Shown here: positions 40,801 to 46,484 of the stretch, one piece after another | How positions within the stretch are numbered: position 1 is the first letter of the stretch | Layout of the letters: every line of letters starts with the position of its first letter | From: Lycorma delicatula | Taxonomy: Eukaryota; Arthropoda; Insecta; Hemiptera; Fulgoridae | Length of the DNA: 64,000 nucleotides | NCBI RefSeq assembly: GCF_047948215.1 | Contig: NC_134465.1 | Location: forward strand, 52,979,946-53,043,945 | Direction: 5' to 3' | Translations under genes and position numbers: made by a program | The notes under the pieces: model-generated | What the model was told of the DNA's origin: nothing | Databases searched by the model: none | Seen by the model: the letters and a program-made list of their open reading frames with translations, nothing else

Positions 40801-41417
40801 CTGTTGACAAGATGACGATAGCTAATTAATCAAGTGGTTGAAGCTGCTGCGCAGGCAGAATATGATTAATTGTTGCTAGTCACTCAAAATTAGCCATCAG
40901 CTCTTAATTTTGAAACATACTTCATGTAAAAGAAGAAATAATAAGTATTAATTAACAAACAAAAGGAATATTTCTAATAAAGTTAAAATAATATATGCAT
41001 AATTGATTGAATGAGTAATACATTTATAAACTTTTATTGGTCTATAAAATTATTAATTTGTAGAAATATAGTTATAATTTTTTTTTACTTTAGGTACGTT
41101 ACTTTTTAAAGCTACTTATAAATGGATTTCCAAATAAAGAATACATGCTTCAAGAATTAAAAAAGTTTGAAGAAGAGAAATCTAAAGAAAATTTACCTAA
41201 GAAGTGTTATCATGCATTATACAAAGCTGATTATAAAGAATATTTTAAAGTTATTACAGATGAAGGCGGGATAGAACCGATACCAGATATATTATTTAAA
41301 ATACACGAATCAGCATCTATGACTATATTTAAAGATTTTACAAATTTTAGGAATAACATTTACAAAATCATTAATGAAAATGAGTTTATTGTATATAAAA
41401 AAAATAATGAACAATAA
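14015..41417 (+). CDS. Fmo: Flavin-containing monooxygenase (insect FMO / senecionine N-oxygenase-like), complete 7-exon gene
   Basis: Coding exons are 14015-14208, 19742-19880, 24569-24687, 29681-29858, 35160-35310, 36376-36539 and 41094-41417. All introns are GT..AG and the phases sum to 1269 nt, or 422 residues plus stop, close to the usual insect FMO length. Domains seen: FAD-binding GAGGSG at residues 7-12, followed by E32 and GGTW (38-41); Asn67 in TNLPKE, at the place of the family's catalytic Asn; the FMO signature region F167..H173..Y177; the NADPH-binding GAGPSG at 192-197; and the YCTGYRYSYPFL block around 258-269. FMOs use FAD, NADPH and O2 to oxygenate soft N or S atoms in xenobiotics. 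There is no obvious signal peptide, because the FAD motif begins at residue 3, so a cytosolic or cytosol-facing enzyme is inferred. Odd point: the third residue of the signature motif is Gln169, not Gly. The introns (up to 5.5 kb) are full of transposon remains. The substrate cannot be told from sequence. Confidence 0.95.
15170..15330 (+). pseudogene. Tc1/mariner transposase fragment
   Basis: A frame reads WQQDGVLPHCLSQLFLNGEY and later KDLISCDFWFWKNH, matching the (F/W)QQDGAPPH...SPDL.P.DFFLWG catalytic-core region of Tc1/mariner transposases. Only this part is recognisable, and no terminal repeats were found. Confidence 0.6.
15490..16791 (+). mobile_element. mariner element, full length (1302 bp), inactive
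   Basis: Terminal inverted repeats: the left starts at 15490 and contains AAGTAAAGACCG; the right at 16764-16791 reads inverted ..TATCTCTGAAGTAAAGACCG. The left arm has lost about 3 bases. TA dinucleotides flank both ends (15488-15489 and 16792-16793), the mariner target site. The transposase starts at 15648 (MNRRIDVAAD). It shows the helix-turn-helix region, ILTGDET (first Asp), VLLHDNARPC (second Asp) and a shifted SPDLAPSDYH-like end. Several stops and frameshifts (for example after NERNV and after GDET) make it non-autonomous. Confidence 0.9.
15648..16632 (+). pseudogene. mariner transposase pseudogene
   Basis: Three frame segments (15648-15794, 15831-16151, 16193-16450) together follow the mariner D34D transposase. 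Stop codons interrupt it at about 15792 and 16149, and the C-terminal third is in other frames. The catalytic triad region is recognisable, but the gene cannot be translated as one protein. Confidence 0.85.
17828..18086. mobile_element. hAT-type MITE with perfect 8-bp target duplication
   Basis: Begins CAGTGATTCCCAAA and ends inverted as CAGTGGTTTCCAAA, the CAG..TTCCCAAAC-type ends of hAT transposons. Identical CATTAACT flanks it at 17820-17827 and 18087-18094, the 8-bp duplication expected of hAT insertion. It is 259 bp, with no coding sequence. Confidence 0.88.
19742..19880 (+). CDS. Fmo: FMO coding exon 2
   Basis: The acceptor TTTTTCTAG ends at 19741. The split codon completes Met65, followed by TNLPKEAMEFPGFHF, a block well conserved in FMOs that includes the catalytic-position Asn67. 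It ends ...LRKYIK in phase 0 at a GTAAAA donor. Confidence 0.93.
20447..20700 (-). pseudogene. Tc1/mariner transposase C-terminal remnant
   Basis: On the minus strand a frame ends CFQEYIRSNGHHIIDVVFKN-stop, the usual R..C....GGHI.D.VF ending of insect Tc1/mariner transposases. It is followed by a possible terminal repeat near GGCACAAGGAAATGGGACAT (20451-20470). The other end was not found. Confidence 0.55.
21660..22101 (+). repeat. Dispersed repeat, copy 2
   Basis: The end shares GATTACAATACTTTC, TAGCTCTGG and GACGGGAAAGTAAA, in order, with 2085-2140. The interior shares a run of 'tttttgggttccttaggtg'-like text with the first copy. Non-coding. Confidence 0.55.
23533..24385. mobile_element. 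Possible non-autonomous TIR element
   Basis: AGAGGCAGATCCA at 23533-23545 pairs imperfectly (10 of 13) with inverted AGGGGTGGATCCA at 24373-24385. The right end is unusually GC-rich (GGGAGGGGGCATGGTCCCCC), unlike its AT-rich surroundings. No matching target duplication was seen. Confidence 0.35.
24569..24687 (+). CDS. Fmo: FMO coding exon 3
   Basis: The acceptor TTTTTTTCAG ends at 24568. It encodes LNHHVKKVSKDGEKWKVIVK and then YEFDAVIISSG, the beta-strand pair before the FMO signature. It ends after GG (phase 2) at a GTATGT donor. The usual CNG(H) of FMOs reads SSG(H) here. Confidence 0.92.
24725..25410 (-). pseudogene. Possible non-LTR retrotransposon remnant
   Basis: The stretch is strongly pyrimidine-rich on the + strand. 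On the minus strand a frame gives REKWKDNFKKKMWEEVVRG near 24810, resembling the charged post-RT tail of insect LINEs. Many stops occur and no RT motif is visible. Confidence 0.35.
26044..26072 (+). repeat. Poly(A) tract with upstream AATAAA
   Basis: About 29 consecutive A residues lie 12 bases after AATAAA at 26026-26031. This arrangement is that of a reverse-transcribed mRNA or SINE 3' end. The source sequence upstream is not recognised. Confidence 0.6.
26733..27868 (-). mobile_element. Tc1/mariner-like element with DUF4817-type HTH transposase, inactive
   Basis: Terminal inverted repeats: ACAAAGTGTCCCAAAAGTCC at 26733 and inverted ACAAAGTGTCCCAAAGGTCC ending at 27868, nearly identical over 25 bases. 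The element is 1136 bp. On the minus strand the transposase begins near 27793 (MLITEEWVEIILLYGRERFS, a DUF4817-like HTH) with the second HTH block KKSIRQTSLEVGVSQPTVWR. It continues NVMFSDEANFYENGEIN (first catalytic Asp) and LEWFMQDSAPPHYG (second Asp). Frames shift between blocks, and the C-terminus is lost. The exact target duplication is not resolvable. Confidence 0.88.
27413..27793 (-). pseudogene. Transposase N-terminal segment (HTH) of the 26733-27868 element
   Basis: 126 open codons containing both helix-turn-helix units of the DNA-binding region. Two further segments (27491-27297 and 27216-27028) carry the catalytic core in other frames. Confidence 0.8.
28155..28260 (-). repeat. tRNA-derived SINE (family 1), copy D
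   Basis: Minus strand: GAGTGGTAATATCTTAAATT, then the B-box-like TCTGGATTTGAATCCAGGTC and AGGCGTGG, as in the other copies. Confidence 0.6.
29681..29858 (+). CDS. Fmo: FMO coding exon 4 (FMO signature and NADPH-binding motif)
   Basis: The acceptor ACTATAG ends at 29680. It encodes GHNSDAVYP, the signature FSQDQIHSHDY (residues 167-177) and the NADPH motif VLIIGAGPSGVDIA (188-201). It ends in phase 0 at AAG|GTAAAT. Confidence 0.95.
30770..31000 (-). pseudogene. Non-LTR retrotransposon post-RT fragment
   Basis: Minus-strand text gives RRIALAN (near 30966), FQDKKNL, KQFTKTYV and LGEAERRRLEAMEIWIWRRT across frames. This matches the A..AF..K..L....S...RK.F.K.YVW...RRLEA.EMW.WRR block of insect LINEs. 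It is bounded by a microsatellite. Confidence 0.65.
30979..31038. repeat. Compound CA/TA microsatellite
   Basis: A short CA run (30979-30992) is followed by two TA runs, 31000-31014 and 31021-31037. Confidence 0.85.
31086..31496. repeat. ~30-bp direct repeats flanking the jockey-like fragment
   Basis: 31086-31116 and 31467-31496 both contain AACTTAACCACCAAACACAG preceded by ACTCAAAAA, with one substitution and one indel. They enclose 350 bp holding the RT fragment, as a long target-site duplication would. Confidence 0.7.
31137..31432 (-). pseudogene. Jockey-like RT C-terminal fragment
   Basis: An open frame includes LKTAYKSYIRPVLVNGSKMM, TLNKLNLVQNAAFKVITGA and TSTPIAGIEAQSQIEPL. It resembles the RPVLEYGS....L..LQ.VQN.ALR.ITGA..STPI...E...G..PL stretch found C-terminal of jockey-group reverse transcriptases. 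It is truncated at both ends and lies between two ~30-bp direct repeats. Confidence 0.75.
31597..31720. repeat. Perfect 48-bp inverted repeat (hairpin), 28-nt loop
   Basis: 31597-31644 is the exact reverse complement of 31673-31720; the inner end reads CATAAACCCTA. The arms are AT-rich, and no coding sequence lies between them. It is followed 28 bases on by a CA/GA microsatellite. Confidence 0.95.
31749..31809 (+). repeat. Compound CA/GA microsatellite
   Basis: An interrupted CA run (31749-31778) changes to pure GA (31779-31809). It has the same compound type as at 10335-10418. Confidence 0.9.
32279..32767 (+). other. Unrecognised 162-codon open frame, GC-rich second half
   Basis: The first ~75 codons are hydrophobic and of AT-rich intron composition, so likely chance. 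From about 32490 the GC content rises and the frame reads SPGRTKSAAQGKLDGKAPTF, SLQDYFSSFSPLGYSALIAV and QFSPRQGPYHWVSPWQMDPG, which looks protein-like. I do not recognise it. It lies directly before a LINE tail, so it is probably part of a mobile element rather than a host gene. Confidence 0.35.
32795..33062 (+). pseudogene. 3' end of a non-LTR retrotransposon
   Basis: Frame segments read QQQLNIFNLNDKIIEYKNNW, HLDRMDNYHFPRKIMQYRPV and PTKRWEEN, the usual H..RM...R.P.....Y.P...R..GRP..RW ending of insect LINEs. The end carries GATGATGATGATG (33057-33069), a 3'-end simple repeat. Confidence 0.75.
34055..34290 (+). repeat. tRNA-derived SINE (family 2), copy 1
   Basis: Starts ACCAGGTTGGTCTAGTGGTA (A box) and has GAGATTCAAATTCTAATAAA (B box). 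The body then runs TGTGGATACCAGTGTTCTTT, GGTGGTTGGGTTTCAATTAA and GGTTGGCCTGAG. The same order recurs at three other places in the window. Confidence 0.8.
35160..35310 (+). CDS. Fmo: FMO coding exon 5
   Basis: The acceptor GAATTTATAG ends at 35159. It encodes VIWSHHSKKVNCTNFPDN and later DGSVTEVDSIIYCTG, matching the C-terminal half of the FMO NADPH domain. It ends in phase 1 at G|GTAAAT. Confidence 0.93.
35311..36375 (+). other. FMO intron 5
   Basis: 1.1 kb of AT-rich DNA. A 77-codon minus-strand frame (35915-35682) is unrecognised and probably chance. No repeat identified. Confidence 0.7.
36376..36539 (+). CDS. Fmo: FMO coding exon 6
   Basis: The acceptor TTTTGCAG ends at 36375. It encodes GYRYSYPFLDESC..., RPLYRQMINIYHPTMCFTGIP and FPLFDMQ, all standard FMO blocks. 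It ends in phase 0 at CAG|GTAATT. Confidence 0.94.
36929..37192 (-). repeat. tRNA-derived SINE (family 2), copy 2
   Basis: In minus orientation it runs from GAACTCATCATCACAAATC through GGTTCAAATCC, GGATACTGGTTCTTTGGTGG and GGTCGACCTGAGACTC to GGTGGTTCCGGAGGCTAAAC. It is the fullest copy at its 3' end. Confidence 0.8.
38073..39400 (+). mobile_element. Tc1/mariner element with long TIRs (1328 bp), inactive
   Basis: The ends match over about 70 bases: GGTGATTCAAAAATGTCTTT at 38079 and inverted GGTGATTCAAAAAGGTCTTC from 39397, followed in both by TATAAAAATTTATT.AGATAA. TA flanks both ends (38071-38072 and 39401-39402). The transposase shows LHLNPYKLTVVQHI, FLDHIIFSEESTFHISAKVN (first acidic position FSEES, a D-to-E change), a QDGAPPH-like site near 38955 and DFFLWDFIKDQVYV near 39075. 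Frames are broken. Confidence 0.9.
38552..38932 (+). pseudogene. Transposase catalytic segment of the 38073-39400 element
   Basis: 126 open codons covering the linker and first half of the catalytic domain, with HPYKL-like NPYKL and FSEESTFHIS. The rest of the protein is in other frames. Confidence 0.8.
39685..39920 (-). pseudogene. LINE 3'-end fragment
   Basis: The + strand begins ATCAATCAGTTGACTGGTTTG after a T run. This is the reverse complement of the 3' end seen at about 13660-13685 (..CAAACCATTAAATGACTGAAG then A-rich), so it appears to be the same LINE family, short and inverted. Inward similarity fades quickly. Confidence 0.5.
39949..40921 (-). mobile_element. mariner remnant with matching termini (973 bp)
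   Basis: AGTATGTTTCAAAA at 39948 pairs with inverted AAGTATGTTTCAAAA ending at 40922. Minus-strand frames show TLKKFKQIQSAEN and later LDPAPSDYLSFS, the SP.PKK.K...S and SPDLAPSDYHLF landmarks of mariner transposases. The transposase is heavily decayed, and the size implies internal deletion. Confidence 0.7.
41094..41417 (+). CDS. Fmo: FMO coding exon 7 (C-terminus and stop)
   Basis: The acceptor TTACTTTAG ends at 41093. It encodes VRYFLKLLINGFPNKEYM, then a lysine- and glutamate-rich helix and the C-terminal tail ending NNEQ-stop (TAA, 41415-41417). The C-terminus has no recognisable membrane anchor. Confidence 0.92.
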   Translation, partial: VRYFLKLLINGFPNKEYMLQELKKFEEEKSKENLPKKCYHALYKADYKEYFKVITDEGGIEPIPDILFKIHESASMTIFKDFTNFRNNIYKIINENEFIVYKKNNEQ

Positions 41418-41647
41418 AATTATAATGCCAAATAATAACCAATTATCTGAGTTAAGTGAATTTAAAAAAACTTTGAAATCTCCAACTGTACTCACCATAC
41501 AAATTCATGCAAAATAAGTAACTGATTTTTTTAAAAATTCACTAAATTTTTTTTTTTAATTTTTTACACATTAATAAACTAGATGATTGAAAATTCATGT
41601 AACCCATTATTCACACCAACAAAACTGCTGATTAATATTCTAATAAA
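41413..41647 (+). promoter_or_regulatory. Candidate FMO polyadenylation signals
   Basis: AATAAA occurs at 41413-41418, overlapping the FMO stop codon, and again at 41573-41578 and 41642-41647. The first would give an unusually short 3' UTR; either of the other two is more ordinary. Which is used cannot be told from sequence. Confidence 0.4.
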
Positions 41648-41795
41648 TTTTTGGGGTTTTTTTTTGGTGTTCTAATGTTAATAACAATGACAGAAAACAT
41701 ATTCATTCATCTGTTAGGCAGCCAGCATTAAGTATAAAGCAAACAGAAATGTTTTCTCATATCCTAATGAACCAATGGAGTTCATAGTTTAATTC

Positions 41796-42866
41796 GAGGG
41801 ATGTTCAATAATTAACGAGACAAATTGATGTAGAGAAAAATACTATGTATTTAATGACAATGAAACTTACAGTTCTTTGCCATAGTTTCCAGCAACATTT
41901 AGACACTTGTCCCACCATTCTGTGAGCTTTCTGATTCCTACAACGTAGAAGTCTTTACCTTGCTGTTTGAACCATTATGTACCACTTTTTAGGCCGCTTC
42001 ATTGTCGTCAAACTTCTTACAGTGTAAAAAGTCTTTGAGCAGGTCAAACAAATGAAAATCATACAGGGCGAGGTCTGGACTGTAGGGAGGACGTGGACGA
42101 GTTAGAGTCGAAGAATGAAATCAACAAGGTTTTCAATCTTGATTTTTGCTGCCTGACTTTCGCTGGTCTTTTACAACAGGAATCAACCAAGCAGTGGATT
42201 GACCTTCGTTTGCGGATCATACATGAAGCACCAGCTTTCATTCCCAGTTACAAACGTTTGCAAAAAATTCGGGTTTCAACGAAGTCTTAAGCGGAAGAAA
42301 GACGCACCTGTTTTTGTTCTTCGGTCAAGTAGTGTGGAACGAAACAAGAGCACACCTTTCGGCGGTTGATTTTTTTTTGTTAGAATTGTACGTACCGCGT
42401 CTTTACTGATGTATAGCTCTTCTGCTACAGCTCGAAGGGTAAGAAGAGGTTGTTCCGCAGGGGCAGGCGAACTTTCGCAATGTTTTCGTCGTGAACAGCT
42501 GCTGACGGCCTCCCGCTTTGTTCGTCGTCAGCAACAACTCTCTATCGTCTTTAAACCGCTTCCACCAGGTGTATGTTGTAGTACGAGATGCGGCTTTATC
42601 ACCGAATGCTTGCTGTATCATAGAATAAGTTTCAACGAAAGATTTTGAAGTCAAACACAAAATTTTATCGCACTTCTGTGTTCCATGTCGCGAGCTCGCA
42701 CAAGGTTACATGAACACAACGTACGCGGCCGAATGTAACTCGAGACTGGAGTGACGAAATTTTGTACACAAATGTCAGTCATTGTACTCATAGTTCCTTG
42801 GTTGTCCGAAAGATGGCGCTACTTGCATCGACTACAGAAATTTAGTTCGTTAACTTTTTAGACCTA
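41796..42866 (-). mobile_element. mariner element, inactive (about 1.07 kb)
   Basis: The ends are weakly inverted: GATGTTCAATAATTAACGA at 41800 and inverted GGTCTAAAAAGTTAACGA from 42863. Minus-strand transposase pieces: LTSKSFVETYSMIQQAFGDK and TTYTWWKRFKDDRE (N-terminal HTH, 42660-42550), KRPAKVRQQKSRLKTLLISF (near 42140), and PPYSPDLALYDFHLFDLLKD (near 42060, third catalytic Asp region). C-terminal WDKCLNVAGNYGKEL (near 41900) completes it. Frameshifts and stops break the gene. Confidence 0.85.
42403..42660 (-). pseudogene. mariner transposase N-terminal segment
   Basis: Open frame with the first mariner HTH and the WWKRFKDDRE linker. The conserved GRP-box region after it is frame-shifted. 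Confidence 0.75.
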
Positions 42867-45800
42867 ATGTGTGTGATATTGGGATAATTGGTGGAGAAAG
42901 AATCAAATAGATGATATTCTATTTATTAATTGTAAAAATCATACAGGAAGGTTGGATTTTAGGCAATACGTGCAGAGAAAAATAAAATGTTCATTGTACA
43001 GGTTTGCATAAAATGAAGGAGGGGATGTGTTAAAGTGCTGTTGTGAACTTTTAATCTTCAGATTTTTATTTAAAAGGGGGTTTTGAAAGAAAATGCTTAA
43101 ACAAATTTGCATTAATTTTACGAGTCTAATATTTAAAACTGCATCTTAACTAATTCAGAAACAATATTAAAGGTTTTAACTACCATAAGAAACACATTCA
43201 GGGATGCATTAAGGACATAGTTAATTTCAACATTTTATGTACAAATCGCTGAAATTTATTTTTTTTAAATATCAATTTGTAAACAGTTGTAACTAAAATA
43301 AATAAATGATTTCATGCTACTAGGCTATGCCTAAATTTTTCATTTCAAAAAGTTGTATATTTATTTGAAAAAAAATGTTTTTATAGCCTCCATAATTACT
43401 CCCTTATATACTATACTATAATTAAGAACATACTATACAGAAAAGCAGTATGATGTAAGCTAATAATGAATTTACCCTAGCATATACTGGATGCAAATGA
43501 AAGTGTGGTTATCAAGAACATTAAATATATGTATATATTTATACATTACTGGACAGCAAAATTTACATATACTCATTGTTATTAAAAATTTCAAATAAAA
43601 TGACAAAAAATTAAAAGAACGATTAATAAATATACAATTTAATACTAACCAAAGATGGGATACTACAAAAAACTGTATTGGAAATTAATATTTCATATAA
43701 TATTATATTTTATTAACAAAGTGGTCAAGTTGTTGATGAATTATATTAATATTTAATATATATATTGAAACCTAAAATGATGGGATAACTTTATACTAAT
43801 GTAATAGAATAAAATCACATTACGATGTAAACAAGATGATGATGGATAAAGGTCCTTAAAATGCTCTTAAATGCACACAAAGGTCACAGAAAAATTTAAA
43901 TCAAATAACTTTTCATTAAAAATAATTTTATTGAATTTTACAGGCAATATGTCTTATAAATGATAAAACTGATTAATCCTTTCCATGCTGATCTATACTT
44001 GTAATGTGTAGAAATATTAGACATATATTCTGTAAAATCCATGAAAATAAGATATTATTAATTTGTTTTTAATTTTTATGACTGTTATAAACTAACATCC
44101 ACCTGGTCAGTTTATTTTTAATCAAAGGTTATTTTATAAATTTTTAGGTCTACTTTGGAGATAAGTTCACATAAAACACTTTAATCCACTACTAATTTAC
44201 TTCTCTGTTTTTTATATATAAATATTGTGTTATAGTTATTCATGATTCTGTTTTTTTTGCCTCCACATAAGCAATTTTTTTAATTATACATAATAAGAAA
44301 GTATTATTAACAGATTAAAAGTAATATACATTTACTGTTAATTAAAAATTAAAAAAAAGTTTATAAACTCTTGTCATATACTTATTTTCAAATGTTGGAA
44401 AATAAAAATTTTCAAAAAATGCTGAAAAATATTTTCATCAAAACTTTACCTTGGAATTCTAGTATTATCAAATTTTCTTTTTTTAAGAGACTTCAAAAAG
44501 GAGGAAGTTCTCAATTTCACCTATGTATTTATACATATTTTTTTTTTATCAGAGTATTAGTTTTCACAAAGTGCACCAATTTAGATGAATTTCAACAAGC
44601 ATGATCCCACACTATTAGCGAGTAGTGCTGAAACATTAAAAAAATATATTGGGTTAAAAACTAATCTGGGCAGTGAAAAGTATTTATTCCTTTTTGAAAA
44701 GCTTCTGTCTTGAATAGGTTCCTTAGATTGTTTGATATTTGATGCATGCTCTGTGAATAAATACCTTTCATTGACTCTTTTTGTTTCATAATTTCATATA
44801 ATTATGTTCCCTTACAATTATCAACTGATATGAACATTTGTCAGGAGTTTCATTACAAATATGCTTAATCAATGAAAAACTGCATAACTCTCAATTGAAA
44901 GATGCATGTGATAATGTCTATGGTCTCTTCCAGATTGAGATTTTTTTTTGCGATATATTTCATGTATTCCTGAATTTTAGACCACCTCTTTGTATGCCCA
45001 TTCTTTCCCTTGGATCTTTAATTAGTTTTGAACAAATCTGTCTTAAGAAAACTTCTTTTTTCTTATGGGCAGTTTCTTTTCAGTCTGCCCATACTTCCAT
45101 TTCAAAGAAGTTAAAAAACTAAAAAGAATAAAATAAAAAATTTTTGAAAAAATTTCAACAGATTCAAAAGAAAAATAAATAAAAGTATTGCACAAAATGG
45201 GGAAAAAATGGCTTTACCACTAAACCTTCAATACAATCTTTTAAACTTATTTTTTAGTCGGCATAAAATTTCAGAATTTCCCTGAAGCCTAAATTCAAAT
45301 AAATTTTGTAATCAATATTATATGCAATTGCAATCATTTAAAAGTAAAGTTTCAAAGATTGTATTGAGATTAGTGGAAAAGTTATTTGTTTTTCTTTCAG
45401 TGCAATGCATTTAAAAACTTTTTTTCAGTTTATAAATAAATTTTTTCCAAAAATGTATTTTATGGTACTGGATGCAAGTAATGAAGGATAACATTACTAG
45501 AAGTACTTTGTATAGGCCTAACTGTTTTTATTTAATAAATTGTGTATATTTGTAATTATAAAAATGTTATTACTTAAAAAAATGAAGTATTGAAAAAAAT
45601 GAGAAATGCTAACAAATGAGTTCATTGTAATATTTGTTACAAATATTGTAAGCTTAGCTACAATATTTGAAACAATGGTTGAATTAATATTCATATCACT
45701 TACTTGGCTTTCTAAATCAGCATCATCAACAAACTTTGCTTAAAGTTCTAATGTATCAATACGACATTAGTACAGTAAAACATTTTGCCAGGTTCTTGTT

Positions 45801-46271
45801 CTTAAGTTAACCCACAAAGGACTTAGCTGCATAACTGCTTTATTATCTGAACTTATGGAATAAGATTTTTTTTCATCCATCAAATAATCACATCTTTTGT
45901 CTTTTTTGAAACTTGTTGCTTAACATGAAGAAAAATAATTTAAAAAAGTATTTGTTGGAAATGACATGGAAACTATATTTCTTGGATTTGAATCCTTTTT
46001 ATTTCTGGTTCGATGTTAATAGACTTACTGTAGAACTGTAAGATTTTATTTAAACCTTCACTTCATATTTTTGTGATACTAAAGTCCCATGTGATAAATA
46101 ATAGGTTGCCATTTGATTTTAACAATGCAGAAATTATTAAAAATCAATTTATTTTATTAATTATCAACAATTACATTCACAATTTGTTTTGTATAATAAA
46201 TTTAGATACTAAAGTTGCAAGAAACATTATGTATATATATATATATATAAATTACGAATAAAATTTCCAGA

Positions 46272-46277
46272 TTTATT
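46272..46277 (-). promoter_or_regulatory. Candidate IMMP1L polyadenylation signal
   Basis: AATAAA on the minus strand, about 50 bases past the IMMP1L stop codon. Confidence 0.45.
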
Positions 46278-46325
46278 ACAATATCATTTATATGATTTAA
46301 TAACAACACACATTCATATCTAATA

Positions 46326-46484
46326 TTAGTAGGGTCTGTCAGTCAGCATTCGAATATCCTCTAGTGGCCACACACGACAAATTACTCTTCCTCGTATTAA
46401 TGCTTGTGGAACAGGTCCATATGATCGTGAATCCGATGAATTGTTCTTGTTATCTCCTTCCAGCCACACATGACCCATAGGAAC
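46326..46484 (-). CDS. IMMP1L: IMMP1L coding exon 3 (C-terminus and stop)
   Basis: The acceptor TTTTAG precedes GTT CCT ATG. It encodes [33 protein letters not shown] and a short tail ending TDRPY-stop (TAA at 46328-46326). The tail is shorter than in vertebrates. Confidence 0.95.
   Translation of the reverse strand, partial: VPMGHVWLEGDNKNNSSDSRSYGPVPQALIRGRVICRVWPLEDIRMLTDRPY

Larger units (their letters stand above)
36540..41093 (+). other. FMO intron 6
   Basis: 4.6 kb containing a SINE, two mariner-type elements and a LINE 3' end. 37200-38070 holds nothing recognised. Confidence 0.8.
41418..46271. other. Intergenic region between convergent FMO and IMMP1L
   Basis: 4.9 kb. It holds FMO polyadenylation candidates and a mariner (41796-42866). 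42870-44600 is AT-rich with nothing seen. 44600-45120 has a minus-strand frame with FLRQICSKLIKDPRE that I could not assign. 45120-46270 has nothing recognised. Confidence 0.7.
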
